A DNA stretch of 64,000 nt. Origin: DATBGO01 sp963840095. Lineage in GTDB: Bacteria; Actinomycetota; Actinomycetes; Streptosporangiales; Streptosporangiaceae. The position numbers and the translations under genes are program-made. The DNA is taken from the NCBI GenBank assembly GCA_963840095.1, contig CAWIXN010000012.1, positions 930,001 through 994,000 on the forward strand, in the 5' to 3' direction. Shown here one piece after another: positions 15,814 through 23,826 of the stretch. Each line of letters opens with the position of its first letter. The first letter of the stretch is position 1. Below the pieces are notes generated by a model. It did not search any database, was not told the origin of the DNA, and worked only from the letters and a program-made list of their open reading frames with translations.

Positions 15814-17393
15814 TCATCGTCGGCCGGGGAGTCCGGCCCGTGATCGACCACCACGCGTGGAGCGAGGACGGCCTGCTCACGCTGACCGGCAGCTTCCCGG
15901 CGGAAATCGAGGGCCGTTTCCAGACCGTGCTGCGCCGGCGCGGGTCGACCGATCAGCACCTGACCGGGTTCGTCAGGGACGGCGACCGCTTCACGATCGA
16001 GATCCATCCCACCGGGCTGCCGTCATTCGGCCAGTTGCTGCCGCTGCGGGATGGCTCATGGGAAATCATGGTGCGCCACGCCGATGACGCTGGCGATCAG
16101 CTAATGGTGCCCAGCTACGATCACGCGCGGCTATCGGATATCGACGAGAAGAAGTTTGTGTTCGGGCCGAAGACCTACCGGTTCTCCACGATCGGCTACG
16201 ACATGCCGGTCATCCTGGTCAGCGCGGCGCTCAGGCTCGCTGAGCAGGGCCGGGTCCCGCGGCGGGTGCTGCGCGGCGTCTACTACCCGCTGCAGATGAA
16301 GCTCCCGGTCAGGGATGCGGTCATGTTCGTCAGCTGGAAGGGCAAGCAGTGCGGCGACAACCCCAAGGCGATCGCCGATGAGCTGCGCAGGCGCGGCGAC
16401 GACCGGGAGCACATCTGGGTAGTGGCGGACTGGTCAGTGCCGGCCCCCGAAGGCGCCCGGGCGGTGCTGACCAACACCGAGGAGTACCTCGAGGCGCTGG
16501 GCCGGTCCCGCTATCTGATCGCCAACGACGACATGCCGGGCGCGTACCAGAAGCGGGACGGCCAGATGTACGTGCAGACCTGGCACGGCACGCCGCTGAA
16601 GCGCATCGGGTTCGACATCGACCAGCCGCAGTTCATCTCAGGTACCGGTTACTTCGATCACCTGGCCAGGGACGTGGCCAGGTGGGACCTGCTGCTGTCG
16701 CCCAATCCGTTCAGCACGGCCATCATGCGCAGGGCATTCCACTACGACGGGGAGATCTGCGAATCCGGGTACCCGAGGAACGACGTCCTGGCCAGTGCCG
16801 AAGTCGGCCAGATAGCGGAGGACGTGCGGCGGCGGCTCGGGCTGCCGGACGGCAAGAAGGTGGTGCTTTACGCGCCGACCTGGCGCGACAACCAGTACTA
16901 CGCCTCCGGCCGGTACCGTTTCGACTTCAGGTTCGACCTGGAACGAGCCTGGCAGAAGCTGGGCGACGACTACGTGATCCTGGTTCGCGGCCATCATCAC
17001 ATGGCTGACGACGTGCCGGCGGGCCGGCCTGGTTTCACGGTCAATGTGACCCGCTATCCGGACATCTCCGAGCTCTTCCTGGTGAGCGACGTCCTGGTGA
17101 CCGACTACTCGTCAGTGATGTTCGACTTCGCGCCGACCGGCAAGCCCATGCTGTTCTTCACCTACGACCTCGAGCAGTACCGGGACAACCTGCGCGGCTT
17201 CTACTTCGACTTCGAGGCCGAGGCCCCTGGCCCGCTGCTGGCCACCTCCGATGAGGTGATCGCGGCGATCGGCGACATCCGCGCCGTCGCGGCCGGCCAC
17301 CGCGCCGCGTATGCGGCGTTCACCGCGAAGTTCTGCCCGCTGGATGACGGCAAGGCCAGCGCGAGGGCCTGCGACCGGATCTTCGGCACCTGA
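15726..17393 (+). CDS. CDP-glycerol glycerophosphotransferase (TagF-like) part of the split gene
   Basis: A 555-residue reading with the TagF/TarF signatures VQTWHGTPLKRIGFD (first catalytic His), LYAPTWRDN, LVRGHHHMAD (second His) and VTDYSSVMFDFAP. These enzymes polymerise glycerol- or ribitol-phosphate from CDP-activated donors onto wall teichoic acids. The frame is open upstream to before 15600 with sensible sequence (DDAALEWDLQVETD). The GTG at 15726 has no ribosome-binding sequence, so the true N-terminus is almost certainly the preceding GT2 reading joined through a one-base frameshift. It ends 13 bp before the convergent sigma-factor stop. Confidence 0.85.
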   Translation: MAYPAGLPEFRHHLGTREIGVERASDGNVIIVGRGVRPVIDHHAWSEDGLLTLTGSFPAEIEGRFQTVLRRRGSTDQHLTGFVRDGDRFTIEIHPTGLPSFGQLLPLRDGSWEIMVRHADDAGDQLMVPSYDHARLSDIDEKKFVFGPKTYRFSTIGYDMPVILVSAALRLAEQGRVPRRVLRGVYYPLQMKLPVRDAVMFVSWKGKQCGDNPKAIADELRRRGDDREHIWVVADWSVPAPEGARAVLTNTEEYLEALGRSRYLIANDDMPGAYQKRDGQMYVQTWHGTPLKRIGFDIDQPQFISGTGYFDHLARDVARWDLLLSPNPFSTAIMRRAFHYDGEICESGYPRNDVLASAEVGQIAEDVRRRLGLPDGKKVVLYAPTWRDNQYYASGRYRFDFRFDLERAWQKLGDDYVILVRGHHHMADDVPAGRPGFTVNVTRYPDISELFLVSDVLVTDYSSVMFDFAPTGKPMLFFTYDLEQYRDNLRGFYFDFEAEAPGPLLATSDEVIAAIGDIRAVAAGHRAAYAAFTAKFCPLDDGKASARACDRIFGT

Positions 17394-17405
17394 ACGGCCG
17401 CAGGC

Positions 17406-17987
17406 TCAGGGGGACGTGGCCGCAAAGCGCCGGCCCGGCGCGTAGGTGTGCAGCCGCTGACGCAGCTTCTCCCGGCCACGGTGCAGCCGCGACATCACCG
17501 TGCCGATCGGCGTGCCCATGATCTCCGCGATCTCCTTGTACGGGTAGCCCTCAATGTCGGCCAGGTAAATCGCCACCCGGAATTCCTTCGGCAGGTCCCG
17601 TAGCGCCCGCAGCACATCGGAGTCGGCCATCCGGCCCAGCGCCTCGGCCTCGGCCGACGCCGCGGGCGGGCTCAGCGGGTCGGTCCCGACCTGCCAGTCC
17701 TCCTGAAAGTCGATGCCGAGCGGCTGAACCGGCTCGCGCCGCCTCCGCCGGTAGTTATTGATGAACGTATTCGCGAGGATCCGGTGCAGCCAGGCCCGCA
17801 GGTTGGTCCCCGGCTTGAACTGATGGAACGCCGCATAGGCCTTGACGAACGTCTCCTGGACGAGGTCCTCGGCGTCGCTGGCGTTCCTCGTCATGCGGAG
17901 GGCGGCTGGATAAAGCTGACCAAAATAGGGCATAACATCACGCTCAAAGCGCATATCCCGTTCTGGTGTCTGCTCTTTGTTCCCCAT
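17406..17987 (-). CDS. ECF sigma factor, SigR/SigH type
   Basis: A 193-residue group IV sigma factor. Region 2 holds DAEDLVQETFVKAYAAFHQF and GTNLRAWLHRILANTFINNYRRR, nearly the textbook sequence of Streptomyces SigR and mycobacterial SigH. Region 4 has LPKEFRVAIYLADIEGYPYKEIAEIMGTPIGTVMSRLHRGR. Members direct the thiol-oxidative stress response and recognise GGAAT / GTT promoters. ATG 17987 is chosen because GGAG lies five bases upstream; an ATG at 18014 is also open. The usual downstream zinc anti-sigma gene (rsrA/rshA) is absent: the next gene is the convergent TagF reading. Confidence 0.9.
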   Translation of the reverse strand: MGNKEQTPERDMRFERDVMPYFGQLYPAALRMTRNASDAEDLVQETFVKAYAAFHQFKPGTNLRAWLHRILANTFINNYRRRRREPVQPLGIDFQEDWQVGTDPLSPPAASAEAEALGRMADSDVLRALRDLPKEFRVAIYLADIEGYPYKEIAEIMGTPIGTVMSRLHRGREKLRQRLHTYAPGRRFAATSP

Positions 17988-18149
17988 CGCCGCTCCATCC
18001 CTGGTTAAAGACAACCTAATAGACGCAGCAGCAGGTCGTCACGATGCGTGATCCGGTAACATTGTCTGCGGGGTCATAAACACCTACAAAAGCGGATACT
18101 TCCCTCTCGGACTAAGCGACGGAGTTACGCTCTGCGTAAAACGTCCGGA

Positions 18150-19715
18150 TCAAATCCAGCCGTGGTACCACATTCGGGCCAGCCAGGAACTGTACGGGAC
18201 GACCTTCGCGGCGAATACCGGATACATGTAATAGAAATCCGCCAGCACCGCCAGCAGGTAGACGCCGGCCACGATGGCGCCGGTCGCGCGGCGCACCGGG
18301 CTGGCCAGCGACGGCCCGATGATCAGCCCGAGGCACAGCGTGATCGCGATGACGAGAAACGGGTCGAAGGCCACCGCGTAGAACGAAAACTCGGTCCGGT
18401 GATCGTGCCAGGCAAACCAGAACCATGGCAGCCAGCCAGCCGCGACGCTGACTAGCACCGCGCCCGCGCGCCAGTCCCGGCGGGCCAGCCACCACACGGC
18501 GCAGGCCGCCAGCGCCGGGATCGACGCCCACCAGATCAGCGGGGTGCCGAGGGCCAGGACCTCCTGCGAGCAGCTCTTGGCCCCGCAGGTATTCGGGGTC
18601 GCGTAGTAAAACGAGACCGGCCTGCTCATCATCAGCCAGGTCCACGGCTGCGACTTGTACGGGTGGCCCGCGTCGAGGGTGACGCTGAAGTGCCACATCG
18701 CCAGCGTGTACTGATACAGCGAGTCCAGCGCGGACAGCACCGGGGTATGGTCGCCGTGCTGCGCGGCCCAGTTCCTGTCGTAGCCGACCGTCCCGGCGAA
18801 CCAGCCGCTATAGGAGGCCAGGTAGGCGGCGAGCGGCAGCAACCCGAACGTGACCGGCAGCCAGCTCGCGTCCCGCACCAGCGCGCCGCGGACATACCTC
18901 GTGAACCCGGCCGCCCGGCGGGCGCCTATGTCCCACGCGATAGCCAGGCACCCAAAGGCCGCTATGTAGTAGATACCGTTCCACTTAGACGCGCACGCAC
19001 AGCCGAGGCAGAGTCCCGCAGCCACCCGCCACCACCGGAAACCGAGCCGCGGCCCGGCGTCGTCGGCGGTGCCGCTGGCCGCCGCGTCCGCGATCTTGGC
19101 TCGCGCGCGGTCCCGGTCGATCACCAGGCAGCCGAAGGCCGCCAGGACCCAGAACATCACGAAGATGTCAAGCAGCGCGGTCCGGCTCATCACGAGCTCG
19201 AGCCCGTCCAGCGCCAGCAACAGCCCGGCGACGCAGCCGAGGAGCGTCGAGCGGGTCATCCGGCGGGCGATCCTGGCCGTCATCAGGATGGCCAGGGACC
19301 CGACCACGGCCACGGCGAACCGCCAGCCGAACGGGGTCAGGCCGAACAGCCACTCGCCGACCGCGATCGCCACCTTGCCGAGCGGCGGATGGACCACGAA
19401 CTCCCCGCCGGCGGCGAAGATGTTGGTGTTGCCGTGGGCCAGCAGCGCGTCCGCGTTTTTGACATGGTTGATCTCGGCGCCGTGCCGAAGGATGCCGTAG
19501 GCGTCGCCCACGTAGTAGGTCTCGTCGAAGACGATGGACGGGGGAACACTGAGCCTGTTGAAGCGCAGGAAGGCGCCAAGCGCGGTGACGAGGAGCGGGC
19601 CGGCCCAGCCCCAGAAGGCGCTGCCTGCGATCGGGGGCACCAGCCGGGCCCGGAGGTCAGCGCCCCGGTCCTCCGCCGCCGTATCGGCCAGCGGCTCGGC
19701 CTCGTTTGCCATCAT
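18150..19715 (-). CDS. pmt: dolichyl-phosphate-mannose--protein mannosyltransferase (GT39)
   Basis: A 521-residue polytopic membrane enzyme. The first extracytoplasmic loop carries the catalytic acidic pair in VFDETYYVGDAY. HPPLGK, RFAVAVVGSLAILMTARIARR and the C-terminal PMT_4TMC half (FYYATPN, TEFSFYAVAFDPFLV) complete the family pattern. It transfers mannose from polyprenyl-phosphomannose to Ser/Thr of secreted proteins. It is transcribed divergently from rsmI, whose start lies only about 30 bp away, the arrangement I recall in other actinomycetes. The start could be either of two adjacent Met codons. Confidence 0.93.
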   Translation of the reverse strand: MMANEAEPLADTAAEDRGADLRARLVPPIAGSAFWGWAGPLLVTALGAFLRFNRLSVPPSIVFDETYYVGDAYGILRHGAEINHVKNADALLAHGNTNIFAAGGEFVVHPPLGKVAIAVGEWLFGLTPFGWRFAVAVVGSLAILMTARIARRMTRSTLLGCVAGLLLALDGLELVMSRTALLDIFVMFWVLAAFGCLVIDRDRARAKIADAAASGTADDAGPRLGFRWWRVAAGLCLGCACASKWNGIYYIAAFGCLAIAWDIGARRAAGFTRYVRGALVRDASWLPVTFGLLPLAAYLASYSGWFAGTVGYDRNWAAQHGDHTPVLSALDSLYQYTLAMWHFSVTLDAGHPYKSQPWTWLMMSRPVSFYYATPNTCGAKSCSQEVLALGTPLIWWASIPALAACAVWWLARRDWRAGAVLVSVAAGWLPWFWFAWHDHRTEFSFYAVAFDPFLVIAITLCLGLIIGPSLASPVRRATGAIVAGVYLLAVLADFYYMYPVFAAKVVPYSSWLARMWYHGWI

Positions 19716-19747
19716 CGAGTGCCATCGTAGGGGCGGCGGGCACTAAC

Positions 19748-20560
19748 GTGGGCGGCGGAGCGGAACGTGGCGGCGCTGCGCGCGGGGACACCGCGGCGCA
19801 GGACCCCGGTGGCGGCCCGGCCGGCGGCCCGGCCGGCACGCTGACCCTGGCGGCGGTGCCGATCGGCCAGCCCGCGGACGCCTCCGGGCGGCTGGCGGAG
19901 GCGCTGCGGTCCGCGCCGGTGATCGCGGCCGAGGACACCCGCAGGCTCCGCAGGCTGGCGGCCTCGCTCGATGTCGCGCTGACCGGCCGCGTGGTGTCCT
20001 ACTACAACGAGGTCGAGACGGAGCGGGCGGCGGTGCTGCTGGCCGAGCTCCAGGCCGGCCGGGACGTCCTGCTGGTCACCGACGCCGGCATGCCGGGCGT
20101 GAGCGATCCGGGTTACCGGCTGGTAACGGCGGCGGCCGCTCATGGCGTCCGGGTCAGCGTGCTGCCCGGGCCGTCCGCCGTCACCGCCGCGCTGGCCGTC
20201 TCCGGGCTGCCCAGCGACAGGTTCTGCTTTGAGGGCTTTCCGCCGCGGCGGGCCGGCGAGCGGGCACGCCGGTTCGCTGAGCTGGCCGCCGAGCGCCGGA
20301 CGCTGATCTTCTTCGAGTCGCCGCGCCGGCTGGGCGTCACCCTGGCCGGTCTGGCCGAGGCCCTCGGCGGGGCGCGGCGGGCGGTGGTCTGCCGGGAGCT
20401 CACCAAGACGCACGAGGAGGTCAGGCGAGGCACCCTGGCCGAGCTGGCGAGCTGGGCGGCGGCCGGTGTGCTGGGCGAGATCACGGTTGTGGTCGAGGGA
20501 GCCGCGGCGGGCGCCCGCGTCGGCCAGCGGCCGATGCCGGCGCCGCTGCGGCCGAGGTAG
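19748..20560 (+). CDS. rsmI: 16S rRNA 2'-O-ribose C1402 methyltransferase, reading interrupted near the 3' end
   Basis: A SAM-dependent tetrapyrrole-methylase-fold enzyme that methylates C1402 in the ribosomal P site. It shows GTLTLAAVPIGQPADAS (normally PIGN; here Gln), IAAEDTRRLRRL, VTDAGMPGVSDPGYRLV, LPGPSAVTAALAVSGLP, FEGFPPRR and ELTKTHEEV. The frame ends early in an unrelated tail (GQRPMPAPLRPR); the conserved C-terminal helical domain is found just downstream in the -1 frame. The GTG at 19748 is the likely start because it avoids overlap with the divergent pmt; an ATG at 19706 is in frame. metG follows 48 bp after the displaced end. Confidence 0.85.
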   Translation: MGGGAERGGAARGDTAAQDPGGGPAGGPAGTLTLAAVPIGQPADASGRLAEALRSAPVIAAEDTRRLRRLAASLDVALTGRVVSYYNEVETERAAVLLAELQAGRDVLLVTDAGMPGVSDPGYRLVTAAAAHGVRVSVLPGPSAVTAALAVSGLPSDRFCFEGFPPRRAGERARRFAELAAERRTLIFFESPRRLGVTLAGLAEALGGARRAVVCRELTKTHEEVRRGTLAELASWAAAGVLGEITVVVEGAAAGARVGQRPMPAPLRPR

Positions 20561-20739
20561 AGCGGCGGGTGGCGGCCGGGGCCCGGCGCAATACGGCGAT
20601 CGCCACCGTGGCGGCTGAGCACGGGATAGCGAAACGGGAACTCTACGACGCTGTCGTACAGCACCGGTCGGTCCGGCCGGGGGGTTCGGCAGTGCCGGGC
20701 GCCGGCCCGGGCTGCTCGCAGCAGCCGGACGGTGGCTGA
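20520..20739 (+). other. rsmI: displaced C-terminal coding part of rsmI (-1 frame)
   Basis: In the frame of base 20560 the DNA encodes GARRNTAIATVAAEHGI followed by AKRELYDAVVQH, ending at a TGA at 20737-20739. This is the expected RsmI C-terminal helical domain (compare KKAA...HGVxKxxLY in other members). It lies one frame back from the main reading, so a single-base deletion near 20510-20530 would explain the break. Confidence 0.75.
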
Positions 20740-20787
20740 GCCGCGGCCGCGGCCCTGCGCGGCAGGCCAGGCTCTAGGCTGGAGGCC

Positions 20788-22584
20788 ATGTCCCCTACCA
20801 GCCGTCACATCCTGGCCGCACCGGCCTGGCCGTACGCAAACGGCCCGCGCCACATCGGGCACGTATCCGGGTTCGGGCTGCCGTGCGACATGTTCGCCAG
20901 GTACCAGCGGATGGCCGGCCACCAGGTGCTCATGGTCAGCGGCACTGACGAGCACGGCACCCCGATCCAGGTGCAGGCCGACTCCGAGGGAGTAACGGCC
21001 CGCGATCTCGCCGACCGGTACAACCGGGTCATCGCCGAGGATCTGACCGGCCTGGGCATGTCCTACGACCTGTTCACGCGGACCACGACGCGCAATCACT
21101 ACGCGGTCGTCCAGGAGATCTTCACCGGTCTGTACCGCAACGGCTATATCTTCCCGCGGGCCACGATGGGCGCGATCTCGCCGTCGACCGGACGGACGCT
21201 GCCCGACCGCTACATCGAGGGCACCTGCCCGATCTGCGGCTACGACGGGGCGCGCGGGGACCAGTGTGACAACTGCGGCAACCAGCTCGACCCGGCTGAC
21301 CTGATCAATCCGCGCTCGAGGATCAACGGCGAGAAGCCGGAGTTCGTGGAGACCGAGCACTTCTTCCTCGACCTGCCCGCCTTCGCCGACGTGCTCGGCA
21401 GCTGGCTGCAGGGCAAAAGCGGGCAGTGGCGCCCCAACGTCCTGAAGTTCGCCCTCAACCTGCTGGGCGACCTGCAGCCCCGGGCGATCACCCGTGATCT
21501 CGACTGGGGCGTGCCCATCCCGCTGCCTGGCTGGCGGGACCGGCCGGACAAGCGGATCTACGTCTGGTTCGACGCGGTGGTCGGGTACCTGTCGGCCTCG
21601 GTCGAGTGGGCGCGCCGGTCCGGCGATCCGGACGCCTGGCGGGCCTGGTGGCAGTCGCCGGACGCCGAGGCGTATTACTTCATGGGCAAGGACAACATCG
21701 TCTTCCACGCCGAGATCTGGCCGGCCATGCTGTTCGGCTACGACGGGCAGGGCAGCAGGGGCGGCGTTCCCGGGGATCTCGGCGCACTCAACCTGCCGAC
21801 CGAGGTGGTCTCCAGCGAGTACCTGACCATGGAGGGCCGCAAGTTCTCCTCCTCGCGCGCGGTGGTCATCTACGTCCGGGACTTCCTGGCCCGCTACGAC
21901 GTCGACGCGCTGCGCTACTACATCGCGGTCGCCGGTCCGGAGAACCAGGACACCGACTTCACCTGGGCCGAGTTCGTCCGGCGTAACAATGATGAGCTGC
22001 TCGCCAACTGGGGGAACCTGGTCAACAGGTCGGTCTCGTTCGCCGCCCGCAACATCGGCGCGATCCCGGAGGCCGGCCAGCTGACCGAAGCCGACTCGGA
22101 CATCCTGCAGCGCTCCCGGGGGGCGTTCGCCACCGTCGGAGAGGCGATCGGCCGGTCCAGGTTCAAGCTAGCGACCACCGAGGCGATGCGGACGCTGGCC
22201 GAAGCCAACAAGTACCTTTCCGACCAGGCGCCGTGGAAGCTGCGCGAGTCCGATCCTGACCGGATGCGGACCATCTGTCACGTGGCGTTGCAGCTCGTCG
22301 ACGATGGGAAGACGCTGCTGACCCCGTTCCTGCCGCGGTCTTCGCAGAAGGTCTTCGAGATGCTCGGCGGCACCGGCGTGTGGTCGGGGATGCCGCGGAT
22401 CGATGAGGTCCATGAGGACGGCGGCGCCGGCTACCCGGTGATCACCGGCGAGTACGCCACGGCGGCCCGCTGGGAATCGGCGCCGATCCGGCCGGGTACC
22501 CCGCTAGCCACGCCCACTCCGCTGTTCGCCAAGCTCGACCCGTCCGTGGCCGCCGAGGAAGTTGCCCGGCTGGAGCAGGCGTGA
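20788..22584 (+). CDS. metG: methionyl-tRNA synthetase
   Basis: A 598-residue class I synthetase that charges initiator and elongator tRNA-Met. HIGH is at residues 22-25 (RHIGHVSG). A zinc-knuckle insert has CPICG and CDNCG around residues 146-165. The KMSKS equivalent is KFSSS at 352-356. The anticodon-binding helical domain follows, with WGNLVNRS, and the C-terminal dimerisation domain of some MetRS is absent, as usual in actinobacteria. It lies between rsmI and tatD; its stop overlaps a GTG in another frame that may be the true tatD start. Confidence 0.96.
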   Translation: MSPTSRHILAAPAWPYANGPRHIGHVSGFGLPCDMFARYQRMAGHQVLMVSGTDEHGTPIQVQADSEGVTARDLADRYNRVIAEDLTGLGMSYDLFTRTTTRNHYAVVQEIFTGLYRNGYIFPRATMGAISPSTGRTLPDRYIEGTCPICGYDGARGDQCDNCGNQLDPADLINPRSRINGEKPEFVETEHFFLDLPAFADVLGSWLQGKSGQWRPNVLKFALNLLGDLQPRAITRDLDWGVPIPLPGWRDRPDKRIYVWFDAVVGYLSASVEWARRSGDPDAWRAWWQSPDAEAYYFMGKDNIVFHAEIWPAMLFGYDGQGSRGGVPGDLGALNLPTEVVSSEYLTMEGRKFSSSRAVVIYVRDFLARYDVDALRYYIAVAGPENQDTDFTWAEFVRRNNDELLANWGNLVNRSVSFAARNIGAIPEAGQLTEADSDILQRSRGAFATVGEAIGRSRFKLATTEAMRTLAEANKYLSDQAPWKLRESDPDRMRTICHVALQLVDDGKTLLTPFLPRSSQKVFEMLGGTGVWSGMPRIDEVHEDGGAGYPVITGEYATAARWESAPIRPGTPLATPTPLFAKLDPSVAAEEVARLEQA

Positions 22585-22590
22585 GCGGCG

Positions 22591-23673
22591 TTGGTCCGGC
22601 TGAACAGCCCCAGCCGGTCCAGCCGGTCCAGCCAGCCCGGCCGGTCCAGCCAGCCCGGCCGGTCCAGCCGGTCCAGCATGCCCGGCCGGTCCAGCCGGTC
22701 CAGCCTGAACGGCTTGCTGCGGATGTGGCCTGTGGTTGAGCGGCCTGTGGTTGAGCGGCCTGTGGTTGAGCGGCCTGTGGTTGAGCGGCCTGTGATTGAG
22801 CCGCCTGCGGCTGAGCCGACCGCGGCTGAGCGGGCTGCAGCAGAGCGGCGCCAGCGCGGCTGGCCCCCGCTGCCCGAGCCACTGCCCCGGCCGGCGCTCG
22901 ACAGCCACTGCCACCTCGACCTGATCGAGCGCCCGGTGACCGAGGTGCTGGCCGACGCGAGGTCGGTGGGCATCGCCCGGGTCGTGACGGTCGGCTGCGA
23001 TGTGCCCTCCTCGCGCTGGGCGGCCAGCTGCGCAGGCCAGTATCCGGATGTCTACGCGGCGGTGGCCATCCATCCGAACGAGACGGCTCGGGCGGCCTCG
23101 TCCCCGGCCGAGCGCGACGCCGTGCTCGCCCAGATCGCGGCCCTCGCCGAGCTTGACCAGGTGCGGGCCGTCGGCGAGACGGGGCTCGACTACTACCGGG
23201 ACAGCGCCGGGCCGCGGCTCCAGCAGGAATGGTTCCGCGCGCACATCCAGATCGCCAAGCAGGCCGGGAAGGCCCTGATGATCCATGACAGGGACGCCCA
23301 CCACGATGTGCTGCGGATTCTCGATGAGGAGGGGCCGCCAGAGCAGGTGATCTTTCACTGCTTCTCTGGAGATGCCGCGATGGCCAAGCGCTGCGCGGAC
23401 GCCGGGTACGTGATGAGCTTCGCCGGCAACGTGACGTTCGCCAGTGCACAGCCGCTGCGTGATGCCGCGGCAGCGGCGCCCGCCGAGGCGATCCTGGCCG
23501 AGACGGACGCGCCCTTCCTGACTCCGATGCCGAACCGGGGCAAGCCCAATTCGCCGGCCATGGTGGCCGATACGCTGCGCGCGCTCGCCGAGGTCAAGCA
23601 GATGCCGGTGGCCGATCTGTGCGCGGCCGTCGCCGCGACCGGGGAGCGGCTCTTCGGGCCGTGGCGGGCCTAA
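22591..23673 (+). CDS. tatD: TatD-family metal-dependent DNase
   Basis: The catalytic core starts near residue 104 (LDSHCHLDLIE) and follows the TatD family: VTVGCDVPSS, YAAVAIHPNE, AVGETGLDYYRD, MIHDRDAH, FHCFSGD and LAETDAPFL. It is a TIM-barrel two-metal phosphoesterase involved in 3'-5' DNA/RNA trimming. The first 100 residues are tandem repeats (SSQPGRSS, then VVERP about five times) with no family counterpart. The TTG at 22591 is simply the first open codon. A GTG at 22581 overlapping the metG stop opens a different frame that gives a plausible Pro/Gln/Val-rich N-terminus but stops near 22738. The true start is therefore unresolved. Confidence 0.85.
   Translation: MVRLNSPSRSSRSSQPGRSSQPGRSSRSSMPGRSSRSSLNGLLRMWPVVERPVVERPVVERPVVERPVIEPPAAEPTAAERAAAERRQRGWPPLPEPLPRPALDSHCHLDLIERPVTEVLADARSVGIARVVTVGCDVPSSRWAASCAGQYPDVYAAVAIHPNETARAASSPAERDAVLAQIAALAELDQVRAVGETGLDYYRDSAGPRLQQEWFRAHIQIAKQAGKALMIHDRDAHHDVLRILDEEGPPEQVIFHCFSGDAAMAKRCADAGYVMSFAGNVTFASAQPLRDAAAAAPAEAILAETDAPFLTPMPNRGKPNSPAMVADTLRALAEVKQMPVADLCAAVAATGERLFGPWRA
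22606..22704. repeat. 9-bp CCGGTCCAG-based tandem repeat
   Basis: Imperfect repetition of CCGGTCCAG alternating with CCAGCCCGG over about 100 bp at the 5' end of the tatD reading. On the opposite strand it reads as a collagen-like GPAGPAG pattern, a by-product of the repeat. Confidence 0.75.
22726..22845. repeat. 15-bp tandem repeat encoding VVERP units
   Basis: Five nearly identical units of CGGCCTGTGGTTGAG between 22726 and 22800, followed by about three degenerate units to 22845. In the tatD frame each encodes (P)VVER. Unit identity indicates recent expansion. Confidence 0.85.
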
Positions 23674-23826
23674 GGCGGTGCCAGCCTCCAGAGCCGCGCT
23701 GACCATCGGAGCCATGGCGGCTGTCGGGGTGGCGGCGGCTATCGGGGCGGCGGCGAACGGTGGACCTGGGGCGGGTGCCGGGGCCGTAGCGGGTGCCAGA
23801 GCCATGGCGGCTGTCGGGGCCGCGGC

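Noticed and set aside
18663..19730. Plus-strand reading opposite the mannosyltransferase
   Set aside because: Shadow of pmt; no recognised domain.
20140..21708. Long minus-strand reading opposite rsmI and metG
   Set aside because: Codon-position shadow of metG with no domain.
22726..22845. Possible CRISPR or iteron array
   Set aside because: 15-bp direct units without spacers, inside a coding frame; simple slippage repeat.
22504..23805. Minus-strand reading with collagen-like GPAGPAG repeats
   Set aside because: Antisense to tatD; the collagen pattern is produced by the CCGGTCCAG DNA repeats.
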